Assembly: GCA_024235835.1 (NCBI GenBank)
Contig: JACKLQ010000001.1
Location: forward strand, 372,001 to 436,000
Origin: Thiobacillus sp.
Lineage (GTDB): Bacteria; Pseudomonadota; Gammaproteobacteria; Burkholderiales; Thiobacillaceae
Direction of reading: 5' to 3'
Length of the DNA: 64,000 nt
Part shown: positions 1 through 9,244 of the stretch, in pieces
How the letters are laid out: each line of letters starts with the position of its first letter
Position numbering within the stretch: the stretch's first letter is position 1
The notes under the pieces: model-generated
What the model was told of the DNA's origin: nothing
The model's database searches: none
Seen by the model: only the letters and a program-made list of their open reading frames with translations
Translations under genes and position numbers: made by a program

Positions 1-102
1 GCCTCGGCCGGCGTGGAACTCTTGTCCATGGACACGGCCACATCGACGGCGCAGACCCTCGTTCGTTTCTTCCAGGGCCGCAGGCAGCGGCTCAGCCGCT
101 GA
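1..102 (+). CDS. DUF58-family protein, C-terminal end only
   Basis: The first 33 codons are the tail of a gene that begins upstream of the window; the frame ends at TGA (100-102). The residues run ASAGVELLSMDT, then a basic end. A DUF58 protein usually precedes the VWA genes of Bat operons, and the tail resembles the end of that family, where the VWA-like fold finishes. The stop overlaps the next start as TGATG, so the two are translationally coupled. The assignment rests mainly on operon position because so little of the protein is visible. Confidence 0.55.
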   Translation, partial: ASAGVELLSMDTATSTAQTLVRFFQGRRQRLSR

Positions 103-659
103 TGTTGTTTCGCCCGGGACTCCCTACCTTGCTGTTCCTCGCTTCGCCGGCCCTGGCGGATCAAGCCTTGCTGCGGGATGTCCGAGGCCCCGTTCCCGTG
201 GAGAGTATGCCGCCTTTCCTGCTGACTGCCGGTGTCCTGCTGCTGGCTGTGCTGCTGTACCGGGTGCTGCGCCGCAAGCCGGAAGATGCCCAGGGCAATC
301 CAACCTCGCCGCCGCCCGATCCCGCTCCCGTGGACAGGCTTGAAAGGTTGTTGGAGGAACATCGCCTGGGTCGTTGTACGGATGTCTTTCTGGTACTCGG
401 TCTCGACGCGTGGGTACGCGATGCCCTGGATGCCAGCCAGGGCATACCTGCCCGGCGGTTGACGTCGGTGGAAGTGATGCAGCGCTCCGGTAAGGCCATG
501 GCTGCCGCCCCGAATGCCCTGGACTCCCTGGAACGGTTGTTCGGACTGGGCGACCGGGTCAAGTTCGGCGCCCATCCGCCTTGCCCTGAAGAAGTGCGGG
601 AGGCTCTTGCCGCGGCCTTGGTCCTGGGACGTGCCCTGGCAGAAAGAGAGCCCGCGTGA
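102..659 (+). CDS. DUF4381-like membrane protein of the Bat operon
   Basis: This 185-residue protein has a signal-like N-terminus (about residues 1-19), one transmembrane segment around residues 38-56 ending in YRVLRRK, a proline-rich linker (about 65-77), and a cytoplasmic helical domain. Length, topology and position between a DUF58 gene and VWA genes match the DUF4381 proteins of aerotolerance (Bat) operons. The exact role is not established. It overlaps both neighbours by a few bases (TGATG at the start, GTGA at the end), showing tight operon organisation. Confidence 0.7.
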   Translation: MLFRPGLPTLLFLASPALADQALLRDVRGPVPVESMPPFLLTAGVLLLAVLLYRVLRRKPEDAQGNPTSPPPDPAPVDRLERLLEEHRLGRCTDVFLVLGLDAWVRDALDASQGIPARRLTSVEVMQRSGKAMAAAPNALDSLERLFGLGDRVKFGAHPPCPEEVREALAAALVLGRALAEREPA

Positions 660-1678
660 GGTTCCATGACCCACATTGGCTATTGCTGTTGCTGCTCCTG
701 GTTCCCTGGGGGCTCCATCTGCGCGGGCGGGAAGGCAGGGGGGACGCCCTGGCCATGGCGGACGGCGCCCTCCTGTGTACGCTGCCGGACACGCCCCGCG
801 CTCGCCTGGCTCGCCATCTGCCCTATTTACGCCTGTTGTGGGTGGCCCTGGCGGTCTTGGCCCTTGCCCGGCCCCAGGCGGTGGTACAGGAGTCCACCGT
901 ACACGGCAAAGGCGTGGACCTGGTCATCGCCCTGGACCTTTCCACCAGCATGCTGGCCGAGGATTCCCAAGCATCCCCTCCCAGGAAGAACCGGCTGGCC
1001 ATGGCCAAGGAGGTGGTTTCCGGTTTTCTCGGGGGGCGTCCTGGAGACCGGATCGGGCTTGTGGCCTTCGCGGCCCGACCCTACCCGGCCGCGCCCATGA
1101 CCCTGGACCATGCCTGGCTGCGCGACGCCACCCTGGGGCTGCAGGCCGGTGCCATCGAGGATGGGACCGCCCTGGGGGAAGCCATCCTTGCGGCGTTGAA
1201 CCGCCTGCGGGGCCCGTCGGGCAACGCTGTTCGACAAGACATATCCAGGAGCCAGGCGATCATCCTGATCACCGACGGCCGCAGCAACACGGGCCCGACC
1301 ACGCCGCAACTTGCCGCCCAGGCGGCCAGGACCCTGGGCATCCGCGTCCACACCATCGGTATCGGCTCCCGGGGCCAATCCCTCATCCCCATGGAAAACC
1401 CCCTCGGAGGCACGCTTTACAGGACGGTCGGTGCGGACCTGGACGAAGCAACATTGCGGGAGATCGCCACCGCCACAGGCGGCGCCTATTTCCGGGCGGA
1501 TGACCGGGACAGCCTGGAGAAGGTGTTCCGGGAAATCGATCGCCTCGAAAAACGTCCCATGGAGCACAAGCGCTACTACGCCTTTCAGGAACTGTTCCCC
1601 CTGCTGCTCGCCGTTTCCCTGGCGGCATGGGCTTTGGAACTGGCCTTGGGCGCCACCCTGTTACGCAGGGTACCCTGA
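656..1678 (+). CDS. batA: VWA-domain membrane protein (BatA-like)
   Basis: The 340-residue protein has hydrophobic segments at about residues 8-20 and 59-72, a von Willebrand A domain, and a C-terminal transmembrane helix (about 312-335). The MIDAS metal site is visible as DLSTS at residues 94-98, with a later ITDGRSNTG strand. This is the classic BatA/BatB architecture: the VWA domain is periplasmic and held between terminal helices. Translation starts at GTG overlapping the preceding stop (GTGA). Bat proteins are implicated in aerotolerance and envelope stress, but their molecular function is not settled. Confidence 0.85.
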   Translation: MRFHDPHWLLLLLLLVPWGLHLRGREGRGDALAMADGALLCTLPDTPRARLARHLPYLRLLWVALAVLALARPQAVVQESTVHGKGVDLVIALDLSTSMLAEDSQASPPRKNRLAMAKEVVSGFLGGRPGDRIGLVAFAARPYPAAPMTLDHAWLRDATLGLQAGAIEDGTALGEAILAALNRLRGPSGNAVRQDISRSQAIILITDGRSNTGPTTPQLAAQAARTLGIRVHTIGIGSRGQSLIPMENPLGGTLYRTVGADLDEATLREIATATGGAYFRADDRDSLEKVFREIDRLEKRPMEHKRYYAFQELFPLLLAVSLAAWALELALGATLLRRVP

Positions 1679-1761
1679 GATGAAACAGGGTCCAGGGTTT
1701 CTACGTTCGATGCCCCTCGAGGGGGGGGCAGTATGGTCAGGGCGGCGAGGGCCGTACTGAT

Positions 1762-2736
1762 ATGCACTGGGCTGCCCCCCACTTTGCCTGGTTCCTGTTG
1801 CTGGCCCTGCCCGTGGCTGTCCTGATGCGTCGCGCCGGCCACAGGCGGGCTCAGGCACTGCAACAGCTCAGGGGGCCAGGGGAAGCCATGTCCGGAAAGG
1901 ATCGGGTCCGTCCAGGAATGGGCCTCGCCCTTCGGATGGTCGCCTTCCTGCTGCTCGTCGCCGCCCTGTGCCGCCCTCAATGGGGTCAGGAGGTCACTGA
2001 ACAATCCAGCCGGGGGGTGGACATACTCATCGCCCTGGATGTGTCCCGCAGCATGCTGGCCGACGACCAGCACCCCGACCGCCTGACGGTGGCAAAGCGG
2101 GCCGTGTTCGACCTCCTGCCCCGGCTGCGCGGCGACCGCATCGGCCTCATCGCCTTCGCCGGCAGTGCATTCCTGGTGTGCCCCCTGACCAGCGACTACG
2201 CCACCTTTGCCGAGATGCTTGGGGAGGTCGGACCGGGCACGATACCCCTGGGCGGCACCTCCCTGGCCAGCGCCCTCGGCGAGGCCAGGCGGGTTTTTGG
2301 CGACCGTGCCGGTGGAGGTAGGGTCCTGGTGTTGATCACCGATGGCGAAGACCACGGAGAGCATGTCGACTTGCCCGCTGCCCTGCCAGCCAGGGGTGTC
2401 GTGGTCCATGCCTTGGCGGCCGGAACTCGGGATGGGGGCCTGATTCCCGTCCCGGGGGGCGGCTTCCTCAAGAGCAGGGAAGGGGAAATCGTGAAAAGCC
2501 GGCCAAGCACCAGCCAGCTACAGTCCCTGGCCGCTGCCGGCGGCGGCCGCCTGTGGGAACTGGCTGCCGATCCCCGGGCCCTGCAGACCCTCTATGAACG
2601 GGACCTGGGCGCCCTGGCCAGGCAGGACTTCAGCCGAAGCAGGCAGCAATGGGTGGAACGCTTCCAGATCCCCCTGGCGCTGGCGGTCCTGCTGCTATTC
2701 GCGGAACCGCTGATTGCGTTGCGACGCCGGACATGA
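1762..2736 (+). CDS. batB: VWA-domain membrane protein (BatB-like)
   Basis: The 324-residue paralogue of the preceding gene has N-terminal hydrophobic segments (about 8-21 and 55-70), a VWA domain with MIDAS DVSRS at residues 93-97 and LITDGEDHGEH later, and a C-terminal helix (about 300-318). An 83-bp gap separates it from batA. Its stop overlaps the start of the TPR gene as ATGA. Paired VWA proteins followed by a TPR protein and BatD are diagnostic for Bat operons. Confidence 0.87.
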   Translation: MHWAAPHFAWFLLLALPVAVLMRRAGHRRAQALQQLRGPGEAMSGKDRVRPGMGLALRMVAFLLLVAALCRPQWGQEVTEQSSRGVDILIALDVSRSMLADDQHPDRLTVAKRAVFDLLPRLRGDRIGLIAFAGSAFLVCPLTSDYATFAEMLGEVGPGTIPLGGTSLASALGEARRVFGDRAGGGRVLVLITDGEDHGEHVDLPAALPARGVVVHALAAGTRDGGLIPVPGGGFLKSREGEIVKSRPSTSQLQSLAAAGGGRLWELAADPRALQTLYERDLGALARQDFSRSRQQWVERFQIPLALAVLLLFAEPLIALRRRT

Positions 2737-3512
2737 AGCGCCGAATTGCCCTCTTCGTGCTGATCCCGGCCTTTCTGGCCGCGCTGCTTCTTGCCCTGCG
2801 CCAGGATCTCGCCAGCCTGGCCCAGCGCAAGGTAGAACAGCACCTTCGTGCAGGCGAAATGGAGCGAGCCCGGACCGCACTCCTTCAGGCTGCTGCCCTG
2901 GGGGTCGACGCTGCGTCCCTCCGCTACAATCTCGGCGTCACCTATTACCGCAACGGACAATATGCCCCGGCCCAAAGGGAGTTCGACGCCGCCATGGCCC
3001 AGGCGGGACCGAAGCTGATGCCGGCATTGCTCTACAACCGCGGCAACAGCCTGTTCCGCCAGGCCGAGCAGGCCGCCTCAAGGGACAAGATCGCTGCCCT
3101 GGGTCTTTTCCAAGCGGCCATCTCGGACTACGTCAAAGCCCTTGCCATGACGCCGGAGGCGACGGACGTCCGCAGCAACCTCGGTTTGGCCAGGGAACGC
3201 GTGCAGGCATTGGGCGGGCAACAACAAAAGGAACAGGCGCCACGGAGCGGTCCAAAGCAGGCCGATACGCGTGAGAAAGCGTCTGGAACCGAATCCCGTT
3301 CCGGCGCCCCCGCCAGCCCGGCCCAGTCCAGGGCAGAGGGCGATCCCGAGGCCAGCAAGGACCTGTCAGCCAGCGGCAGGACGCGAAAGCGGCTGGGCCA
3401 GGCTGAAGTGGAACGAATGCTGAACGATGCCCGCGGCCGGGACTTGCCGGCGGGTACGCTGCATGGCGGCGGTGATCCGGGCAGGCTGTCCAGGCCGGAC
3501 AGGGATTGGTGA
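2733..3512 (+). CDS. batC: TPR-repeat membrane protein (BatC-like)
   Basis: This 259-residue protein has an N-terminal membrane anchor (about residues 4-22), then TPR-like helical repeats (RYNLGVTYYRNGQYAPAQRE around 68-87, and LLYNRGNSLFRQ further on). A low-complexity Gln/Ser/Pro-rich tail ends with a QAEVERMLNDAR helix. The ATG chosen overlaps the batB stop (ATGA); an upstream in-frame start would lie inside batB. BatC proteins are thought to be periplasmic scaffolds for the VWA partners. No enzymatic motif is present. Confidence 0.8.
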   Translation: MKRRIALFVLIPAFLAALLLALRQDLASLAQRKVEQHLRAGEMERARTALLQAAALGVDAASLRYNLGVTYYRNGQYAPAQREFDAAMAQAGPKLMPALLYNRGNSLFRQAEQAASRDKIAALGLFQAAISDYVKALAMTPEATDVRSNLGLARERVQALGGQQQKEQAPRSGPKQADTREKASGTESRSGAPASPAQSRAEGDPEASKDLSASGRTRKRLGQAEVERMLNDARGRDLPAGTLHGGGDPGRLSRPDRDW

Positions 3513-3516
3513 ACCC

Positions 3517-4878
3517 ATGACCGGAAATACCTTCAGCTCCGCCAGGCTGGCGCTCCTTGTTTTCCTGCTAGGTTTGCATGTTCCCCACCACGCCGGCGGT
3601 GCTGCCCTGGAAGCATCGGACTCGACGGTCAGTGGCCCGACGCTGGACTTGCGTCTTGGCAGGGACCGGGCCTATCCCGGTGAAGATATCGAGGTCACCG
3701 TCACGCTGGTGGTGGGCCAGGAACCGCTTCGCAACGTCCAATACCCGACCCTGGCAGGTACGGGGTACAGGCTTTCCGAGTTCGGGCCGCCAAGGCAGAA
3801 AGCCCTCGAGCATGAAGGCAGGACCCTGGACGCCCAGGAGTTCGTTGCGCGCCTGACGCCTTCAAGGAGCGGCGACTATCAGGTCGGTCCTGCCACCCTG
3901 AAGGCGGAGGTCCTCCTGCCAGGGTCCGGTGCTGCGGCCTTCTTTGGCAACAACGAGCCGACGCCCCTGAAGCTGGAGTCCCCGTCCGCCAACCTGCATG
4001 TGCTGCCCCTGCCTCGGGAGGGCAGACCTGCTGGCTTCACGGGTGCGATCGGGCGATTCACCTTGGACCGGCAGGTCAACCCCGGTGAAGTCCAGAGGGG
4101 AGACCCCCTCACGGTAACGACCGTGATTCGCGGAGAGGGAAATATCGAAGCCTTTGCCTGTCCCAAACTGGAGCTCCACGGCGTGCGGTCCTACCCGCCT
4201 CGGTCACGGCGCACGGCGGAATCCCTTTCCTGTGAGCAAGTGCTGGTGGCCGAAGCTGCATCCGGACTGACTGTGCCAGCCACGGCCATCAGCTTCTTCG
4301 ACCCCCGCACCGGGAGGTACCGGATGGTTTCCGCCGATGCCGTGCAGGTTCCTGTCAGGCCCCCCCGGGTTGCTCAGCCCGCCACGCCGGCCAGCGCATT
4401 GCCCGAGCAGGACGCGAGACCGAATCAGGCTGTTACAGACCGAACGGACTTCTTCACCTGGGCTGCGCTGCTTTGCACGGGCTTGCTGATGTGTCTGGGC
4501 GTTTATGGCTGGATGCGGAAGCGCCCGGTCACGGACGTGGCCCAGACAGGGCACGCAAATGCCCATCCACCGCCCCGTGATTGGCTTGCGGAAGCCAGGG
4601 ATGCGCTGGTGGCCGAGGATCCTGAACGGTTCCACAGGGCAGCTTTCAGGGCATTGCAAGGCCACCTGGGCGCAAGCATCGGGCTCGCGCCGGGGGGCAT
4701 AACCGGGGACATCGTGGACCTGGTGTTGCGGGACGTCGGCATGGAGGAGCCTCTGCTGGGCCAGTGCAAGTCCCTGTTCGATGTCTGTGACCGGGAGCGC
4801 TACGCCCCCCGTGCCGACAGGAAAGGAGGCCTGGATGAGACGTATCGTCTGCTGCAGGAGGTCGTGGGCAAGGGCTGA
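3517..4878 (+). CDS. batD: BatD-type oxygen-tolerance protein
   Basis: The 453-residue protein has a signal peptide (about residues 1-25), a long periplasmic beta-rich region starting LDLRLGRDRAYPGEDIEV, a transmembrane helix near residues 310-328 (LLCTGLLMCLGVYGW), and a cytoplasmic helical tail. This matches the BatD/PF13584 architecture. The start at 3517 follows the batC stop by four bases and gives a clean signal peptide; an earlier in-frame ATG inside batC would not. It is the last gene of the Bat operon. Confidence 0.82.
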   Translation: MTGNTFSSARLALLVFLLGLHVPHHAGGAALEASDSTVSGPTLDLRLGRDRAYPGEDIEVTVTLVVGQEPLRNVQYPTLAGTGYRLSEFGPPRQKALEHEGRTLDAQEFVARLTPSRSGDYQVGPATLKAEVLLPGSGAAAFFGNNEPTPLKLESPSANLHVLPLPREGRPAGFTGAIGRFTLDRQVNPGEVQRGDPLTVTTVIRGEGNIEAFACPKLELHGVRSYPPRSRRTAESLSCEQVLVAEAASGLTVPATAISFFDPRTGRYRMVSADAVQVPVRPPRVAQPATPASALPEQDARPNQAVTDRTDFFTWAALLCTGLLMCLGVYGWMRKRPVTDVAQTGHANAHPPPRDWLAEARDALVAEDPERFHRAAFRALQGHLGASIGLAPGGITGDIVDLVLRDVGMEEPLLGQCKSLFDVCDRERYAPRADRKGGLDETYRLLQEVVGKG

Positions 4879-4989
4879 AGTGTCGGAATAGTTTTCGCAT
4901 GATGGGCCATGCATGGCTTCCTGCAGGGCGAAACTCAGGTAAAACGGGCCTTGGCGGTCCATGGTGTGAATATTGCTTGGAGGAAATCG

Positions 4990-5997
4990 ATGGAGAAAAA
5001 ATTGCCTAACCCTGAACGCATCATTGGCATGACGAGTGCCTTTTTCGACTCCTGCGTCCTTTTTACGGCGTCGGACCTGGGAATTTTCGCCAAGCTGGCA
5101 GAACTCGGCCCGTCCGAAGCGGGTGGCCTGGCCTCAGCCCTGGGCCTGGATCCCCGGGGAACGAGTCTTTTGCTGGATGCCTGTGTCGCCCTGGACCTGT
5201 TGCGGAAAGAGGGGAACAGCTATTCCAATACGCCCGAAAGCGGGATTTTCCTGGTGCCGGGGTCGCCGGGAGACCTGTCCGCCGCCATCCGCTATAACCG
5301 TGACGTCTATCCGGCATGGGGAAAACTCGCCACTTTCGTCAAGAATGGCACGCCCGTGGAGAAGCCGGAGTTCCACCTGGGTGAGGACCCGGAGCGCACG
5401 CGCACCTTCGTCCTGTCCATGCATCACCGGGCCCTGGCCATCGGTCGCTCCGTCCTGGGGGAACTGCAATTGGACGGCCGCAAGACTCTGCTGGACATCG
5501 GCGGCGGTCCGGGGACCTATTCGGTGCTGATCGCCCAGGCCTACCCGGAGATGGCCTGCACCGTGCTCGATCTGCCCGACGTGGTGAAGGTGGCCCAGGA
5601 ACTCATTCACAAGCAAGGGTATGCCGAAAGGGTGAAAACCCTGGCAGGGGACTATCGCACCACCCCCTTCCCCGGAGGCAATGACGTCATCAACTTCTTC
5701 GGCATGATGCATCAGGAATCGCCCCAGAGCATCCGCAGCCTGCTGAAGAAGGCCTATGACGCCCTCAACCCCGGGGGCGTCGTCCACGTCATGGACCTCA
5801 TGACGGACGCCTCCCACACCAGGCCGAAATTCAGCGCCCTGTTCGCCGTCAACATGGCTCTAACGACCGAGAACGGGTGGGTGTTCGCGGAGACGGAGTT
5901 GATCGAATGGATGCAGGAGGCCGGTTTCACCGATTGCCAGGTGAAGCCGTTGCCACCACCCATGCCCCACAGTTTCGCCTTCGCACGCAAGCCTTGA
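4990..5997 (+). CDS. SAM-dependent O-methyltransferase (acetylserotonin/CrtF/BchU type)
   Basis: The 335-residue protein has an N-terminal winged-helix dimerisation domain (about residues 10-90, FDSCVLFTASDLGIFAKL) and a C-terminal Rossmann methyltransferase domain with the SAM-binding motif LDIGGGPGTYS (about 160-170) and the acidic strand VLDLPDV. It belongs to the small-molecule O-methyltransferase family that acts on hydroxy-indoles, carotenoids and polyketides. The ATG at 4990 has a GGAGG ribosome site 7 bases upstream. It heads the gene train that leads into the ebo cluster, so it may modify the same unknown metabolite; that is inference. Confidence 0.8.
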   Translation: MEKKLPNPERIIGMTSAFFDSCVLFTASDLGIFAKLAELGPSEAGGLASALGLDPRGTSLLLDACVALDLLRKEGNSYSNTPESGIFLVPGSPGDLSAAIRYNRDVYPAWGKLATFVKNGTPVEKPEFHLGEDPERTRTFVLSMHHRALAIGRSVLGELQLDGRKTLLDIGGGPGTYSVLIAQAYPEMACTVLDLPDVVKVAQELIHKQGYAERVKTLAGDYRTTPFPGGNDVINFFGMMHQESPQSIRSLLKKAYDALNPGGVVHVMDLMTDASHTRPKFSALFAVNMALTTENGWVFAETELIEWMQEAGFTDCQVKPLPPPMPHSFAFARKP

Positions 5998-6074
5998 GGA
6001 TGGAGTCGGAAATGCAAGAGAAGCGCCCATTTCCCCAGAGTCACGCAGTTAACGGTCAAAATTAGAGGGTAGAC

Positions 6075-6773
6075 ATGAAATTGAAATTCGGAGTTTCCCT
6101 GGCCAAGTTGCTGGTCGTTCCATGTATGGCTGCCCTTGCCGGGTCTTCCGCTGCTGCGGATACGTATATTCCCCAGGCCGACCCCGCGCCCGCGGCGATC
6201 GAGAAAGTGGGGGAGGGCCGGTTCCGCCTGGGCGACATCGTCATCGACAAGAAAAGTCGTTCCATCACCTTTCCCGCCCAGGTCAACCAGGACAAGGGCA
6301 TGCTCGAGTACCTCATCGTGCACCGCAAGGGAAAGACCCACGAAAGCCTGCTGAACACCCGGGTGGAGGGGTACGACCTGCAGGTCGCCTTCCTCCTGCT
6401 GGGCTACGAAGGCAGTGAAAAAAAACTGGCTGGCCAGGGTGATCCGTCCTTGCCCCAGGGGGACGCCATCAGGATCGTCATCCGCCAGAAGGACGGAGCG
6501 GAATTGCCGGCGGAAAAGTGGCTGATCAACAAGTTCCCTGAAGGGGACAAGGATGTCGGGCCCATGAAATGGGTCTATACGGGTTCCTTCAGCTGGCAAG
6601 GGCGGTTCCAGGCCCAGGATTCCGGCTCCTTCGCCGCCATCTGGCACGACCCCGTCGCGCTGATCGACAACGCCTCGCCGGGGGGAGAAAGCAACAGAAT
6701 ATGGTTCGTTAAGGAAGGCACGGTGCCCGCCGTCGGCACGCCGGTGGATGTGGTCGTTGTTCCCGTCAAGTAA
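6075..6773 (+). CDS. Secreted YdjY-domain protein
   Basis: This 232-residue protein has a signal peptide (about residues 1-28, cleaved near SSAAA). The following domain contains IDKKSRSITFPAQVN, EYLIVHRKGKTHESLL, YDLQVAFLLLGYEG and a WHDPVALIDN stretch. These match my recollection of the YdjY domain, common in Planctomycetes and of unknown function. It lies 77 bp after the methyltransferase and 19 bp before the secreted toroid protein, so the three are probably co-transcribed. No catalytic residues can be assigned. Confidence 0.7.
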   Translation: MKLKFGVSLAKLLVVPCMAALAGSSAAADTYIPQADPAPAAIEKVGEGRFRLGDIVIDKKSRSITFPAQVNQDKGMLEYLIVHRKGKTHESLLNTRVEGYDLQVAFLLLGYEGSEKKLAGQGDPSLPQGDAIRIVIRQKDGAELPAEKWLINKFPEGDKDVGPMKWVYTGSFSWQGRFQAQDSGSFAAIWHDPVALIDNASPGGESNRIWFVKEGTVPAVGTPVDVVVVPVK

Positions 6774-6792
6774 TGCGCTTTGGAGAGAATGA

Positions 6793-7968
6793 ATGAACAA
6801 GCTGGCTTCTTTATTCCTTGTGGCAAGTCTGGGCATCCTGCCCTTGGCATCCCACGCCGCCAACAACAAGGTAGTCACCGGTTCCAAACCGGACATATCC
6901 CTGCGCAACGAGGTGGAGCACGCCATCGGCAAGGGCTTGACCTGGCTTGCCAACAAGCAGCAGCCGGGGGGGTACTGGGCCCAGACCGAGCACCCCGCCC
7001 TCACCGCCATGATCCTGACGGCGTTCCAGGGGGACCCATCCGGCTTCTACAAGCGCAAGTACGAGCAGAACATCAAGCTGGGCTACGACTACCTGGTGAG
7101 CAACGTGAAGCCGGACGGCAGCATCTACGTCAAGGACCTGCCGAACTACAACACCGCCCTGTCCATGCTGGCGTTTGTCGTTGCCAACAACGCCGCCTAT
7201 GAGCCCATCCTGAAGAACGGGCGCAAGTTCCTCATCAGCCAGCAGGACGACTTCGGCAACAAGGGCATGGGCGACCATCCCCTGGACGGCGGCATGGGCT
7301 ACAGCGGCAGCTACCAGCACTCGGACATCAACAACACCACCACCGCCCTGGAGGCGCTTTACTACACCCGATATCTCAAGAGCGACGTTGCCAATGATCC
7401 GGAAGCCAAGGATCTGAACTGGAAGGCCGTCACCCAGTTCATTTCCCGCACCCAGAACCTCCAGGGCACCAACGACCAGCCCTGGGCCAGCAACGACGCC
7501 CAGAACAAGGGCGGGTTCATCTATTTCCCCGAGAACAGCATGGCCGGCCAGGACACGCTGCCCGACGGCAAGGTGGTTTACCGTTCCTACGGCAGCGCCA
7601 GCTACAACGGCCTGCTGAGCCTCACTTATTCCCAGGTGGACGTGAAGGACCCCCGCGTGAAGGGGGTGCTGGAGTGGATCAACCGCAATTTCAACCTGGA
7701 AGAAAACCCCGGCATGGGCCAGGCGGGCCTGTTCTTCTACTACCACACCCTGGCCAAGGGACTGAGCGTCGCCGGCATCGACAAGCTCCCCCTCAAGAAC
7801 GGTCAATCCGTCAAGTGGCGGCCGGCCCTGGCCAAGCGCCTGCTGGACCTGCAAGGCAGCGACGGATCCTGGATCAACCACCAGAACGGACGATTCTGGG
7901 AGCGGGATCCTCACCTGGCGACCACCCATGCCGTCACCGCCCTGGAGATCATCTATCGCGGCCTTTGA
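6793..7968 (+). CDS. Secreted alpha/alpha-toroid (prenyltransferase/squalene-oxidase repeat) protein
   Basis: The 391-residue protein has a signal peptide (about residues 1-22, ending SHAA) and helical-pair repeats of the terpenoid-cyclase/prenyltransferase fold: IGKGLTWLANKQQPGGYW, YDYLVSNVKPDGSIYV, RKFLISQQDDFGN and LLDLQGSDGSWI. It is roughly half the length of a full squalene-hopene cyclase. I see no DxDD catalytic motif, so cyclase activity is doubtful. Export also argues against a classical cytosolic or membrane cyclase. It sits directly upstream of the ebo genes and has the same general fold as the two large secreted proteins at 21.8 and 24.8 kb. Confidence 0.75.
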   Translation: MNKLASLFLVASLGILPLASHAANNKVVTGSKPDISLRNEVEHAIGKGLTWLANKQQPGGYWAQTEHPALTAMILTAFQGDPSGFYKRKYEQNIKLGYDYLVSNVKPDGSIYVKDLPNYNTALSMLAFVVANNAAYEPILKNGRKFLISQQDDFGNKGMGDHPLDGGMGYSGSYQHSDINNTTTALEALYYTRYLKSDVANDPEAKDLNWKAVTQFISRTQNLQGTNDQPWASNDAQNKGGFIYFPENSMAGQDTLPDGKVVYRSYGSASYNGLLSLTYSQVDVKDPRVKGVLEWINRNFNLEENPGMGQAGLFFYYHTLAKGLSVAGIDKLPLKNGQSVKWRPALAKRLLDLQGSDGSWINHQNGRFWERDPHLATTHAVTALEIIYRGL

Positions 7969-8037
7969 TTCACTGGAGCCACGGGGGGCCTGCCCAGAGG
8001 CCGCCCGCGTGATCCTCGAAGCCAGCCCGGAGGCAAC

Positions 8038-9243
8038 ATGACCACGATCCATCAACGCTTCAGCGTCAACTTTTCCTACCCCGTCGTCTTCACGGATGAT
8101 GTCTTCTCTGCCCACAACACCGCCCTGGTGGACGTTATCCGCCAGGGCGGTCGGCCCCACAACAAGGCGCTGGTGGTCATCGACAGCGAGGTGGCCGCGC
8201 TTACGCCCGGGCTCCTGGAGCGGATCAGCCGCTACGGCGATGCCCACAAGGAAGTGCTGGAATTCGTGGCGCCCCCCTTTCTCGTCAGGGGCGGGGAGGT
8301 CTGCAAGCACGAACCCCACGAGGTGGGCCGCATCCATGCGCTGGTGGAACGCCACAAGGTCTGCCGGCATTCCTACATCATCGCCATTGGCGGCGGGGCG
8401 GTGCTGGATGCGGTGGGCTATGCCGCGGCCACGGCCCACCGGGGCGTACGCCTGATCCGGATGCCCACCACGGTGCTGGCCCAGAACGACGCCGGCATCG
8501 GCGTCAAGAACGGCGTCAACGCCTTCGGGCGCAAGAACTTCCTTGGCACCTTCGCGCCGCCTTTCGCCGTCGTCAATGATTCGGCCTTCCTGGAAACCTT
8601 GCCCGCCCGGGACAAGCGAGCTGGCATTGCCGAGGCAGTGAAAGTGGCCCTGATCCGTGACCGGGCGTTCTTCGATCAGATGTACCGGGACCGGGAGGCA
8701 TTGTCCAGCTTCGTCCACAAGCCCATGCGGCACATGATCCAGCGTTGCGCCGAACTGCATCTGGAACACATCGGCCAGGGTGGCGACCCTTTCGAATTCG
8801 GCTCCTCCCGCCCCCTGGACTTCGGCCACTGGCTGGCACACAAGCTGGAGGAACTCTCCCGGAGCGAGGTCAAGCACGGCGAGGCCGTCGCCATTGGCAT
8901 CGCCCTGGACTCCATGTATTCCCATCATCTCGGGTTGCTGGGGGAACTGGATCTCCGCCGCATCATGACCTTGCTGGAGACCCTGGGCTTCAGCCTCTAC
9001 CACCCGGCCCTGTCCTGGCTCGAGGTGGAAAGGGCGCTGGACGAGTTCCGCGAACACCTGGGCGGTGACCTGTCCATCCCCCTCCTGGAGGGCATCGGCT
9101 GCAAGGTGGAAGCCCACGAGATCGATGTGGCGCTGATGAAGCGTTGCATCGCCCAACTGGCTGACCGCCCCGGTCCCAACCAATGGAGCGAGACCCTCCA
9201 TGAGCCCCCCAAGAGCCTGAGAATGACGGGGGAGGGCGCTTGA
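8038..9243 (+). CDS. eboD: EboD: 3-dehydroquinate-synthase-like sugar phosphate cyclase
   Basis: The 401-residue protein has the dehydroquinate synthase fold. The NAD-binding stretch IAIGGGAVLDAVGYAAATA is near residues 115-135 and is followed by RLIRMPTTVLAQNDAGIGVK. The three expected zinc ligands are visible as Glu in GIAEAVKVAL, His in FGHWLAHKLEE and His in VKHGEAVAIG. It does not sit with aro genes but with eboA, B, C, E and F, which identifies it as EboD. The family is related to AroB and 2-epi-5-epi-valiolone synthases; the true substrate in ebo systems is unknown. It is separated by one base from the next gene. Confidence 0.88.
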   Translation: MTTIHQRFSVNFSYPVVFTDDVFSAHNTALVDVIRQGGRPHNKALVVIDSEVAALTPGLLERISRYGDAHKEVLEFVAPPFLVRGGEVCKHEPHEVGRIHALVERHKVCRHSYIIAIGGGAVLDAVGYAAATAHRGVRLIRMPTTVLAQNDAGIGVKNGVNAFGRKNFLGTFAPPFAVVNDSAFLETLPARDKRAGIAEAVKVALIRDRAFFDQMYRDREALSSFVHKPMRHMIQRCAELHLEHIGQGGDPFEFGSSRPLDFGHWLAHKLEELSRSEVKHGEAVAIGIALDSMYSHHLGLLGELDLRRIMTLLETLGFSLYHPALSWLEVERALDEFREHLGGDLSIPLLEGIGCKVEAHEIDVALMKRCIAQLADRPGPNQWSETLHEPPKSLRMTGEGA

Positions 9244-9244
9244 A

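Noticed and set aside
6793..7968. True squalene-hopene cyclase
   Set aside because: The protein is about half the expected length, is exported through a signal peptide and lacks the DxDD motif.
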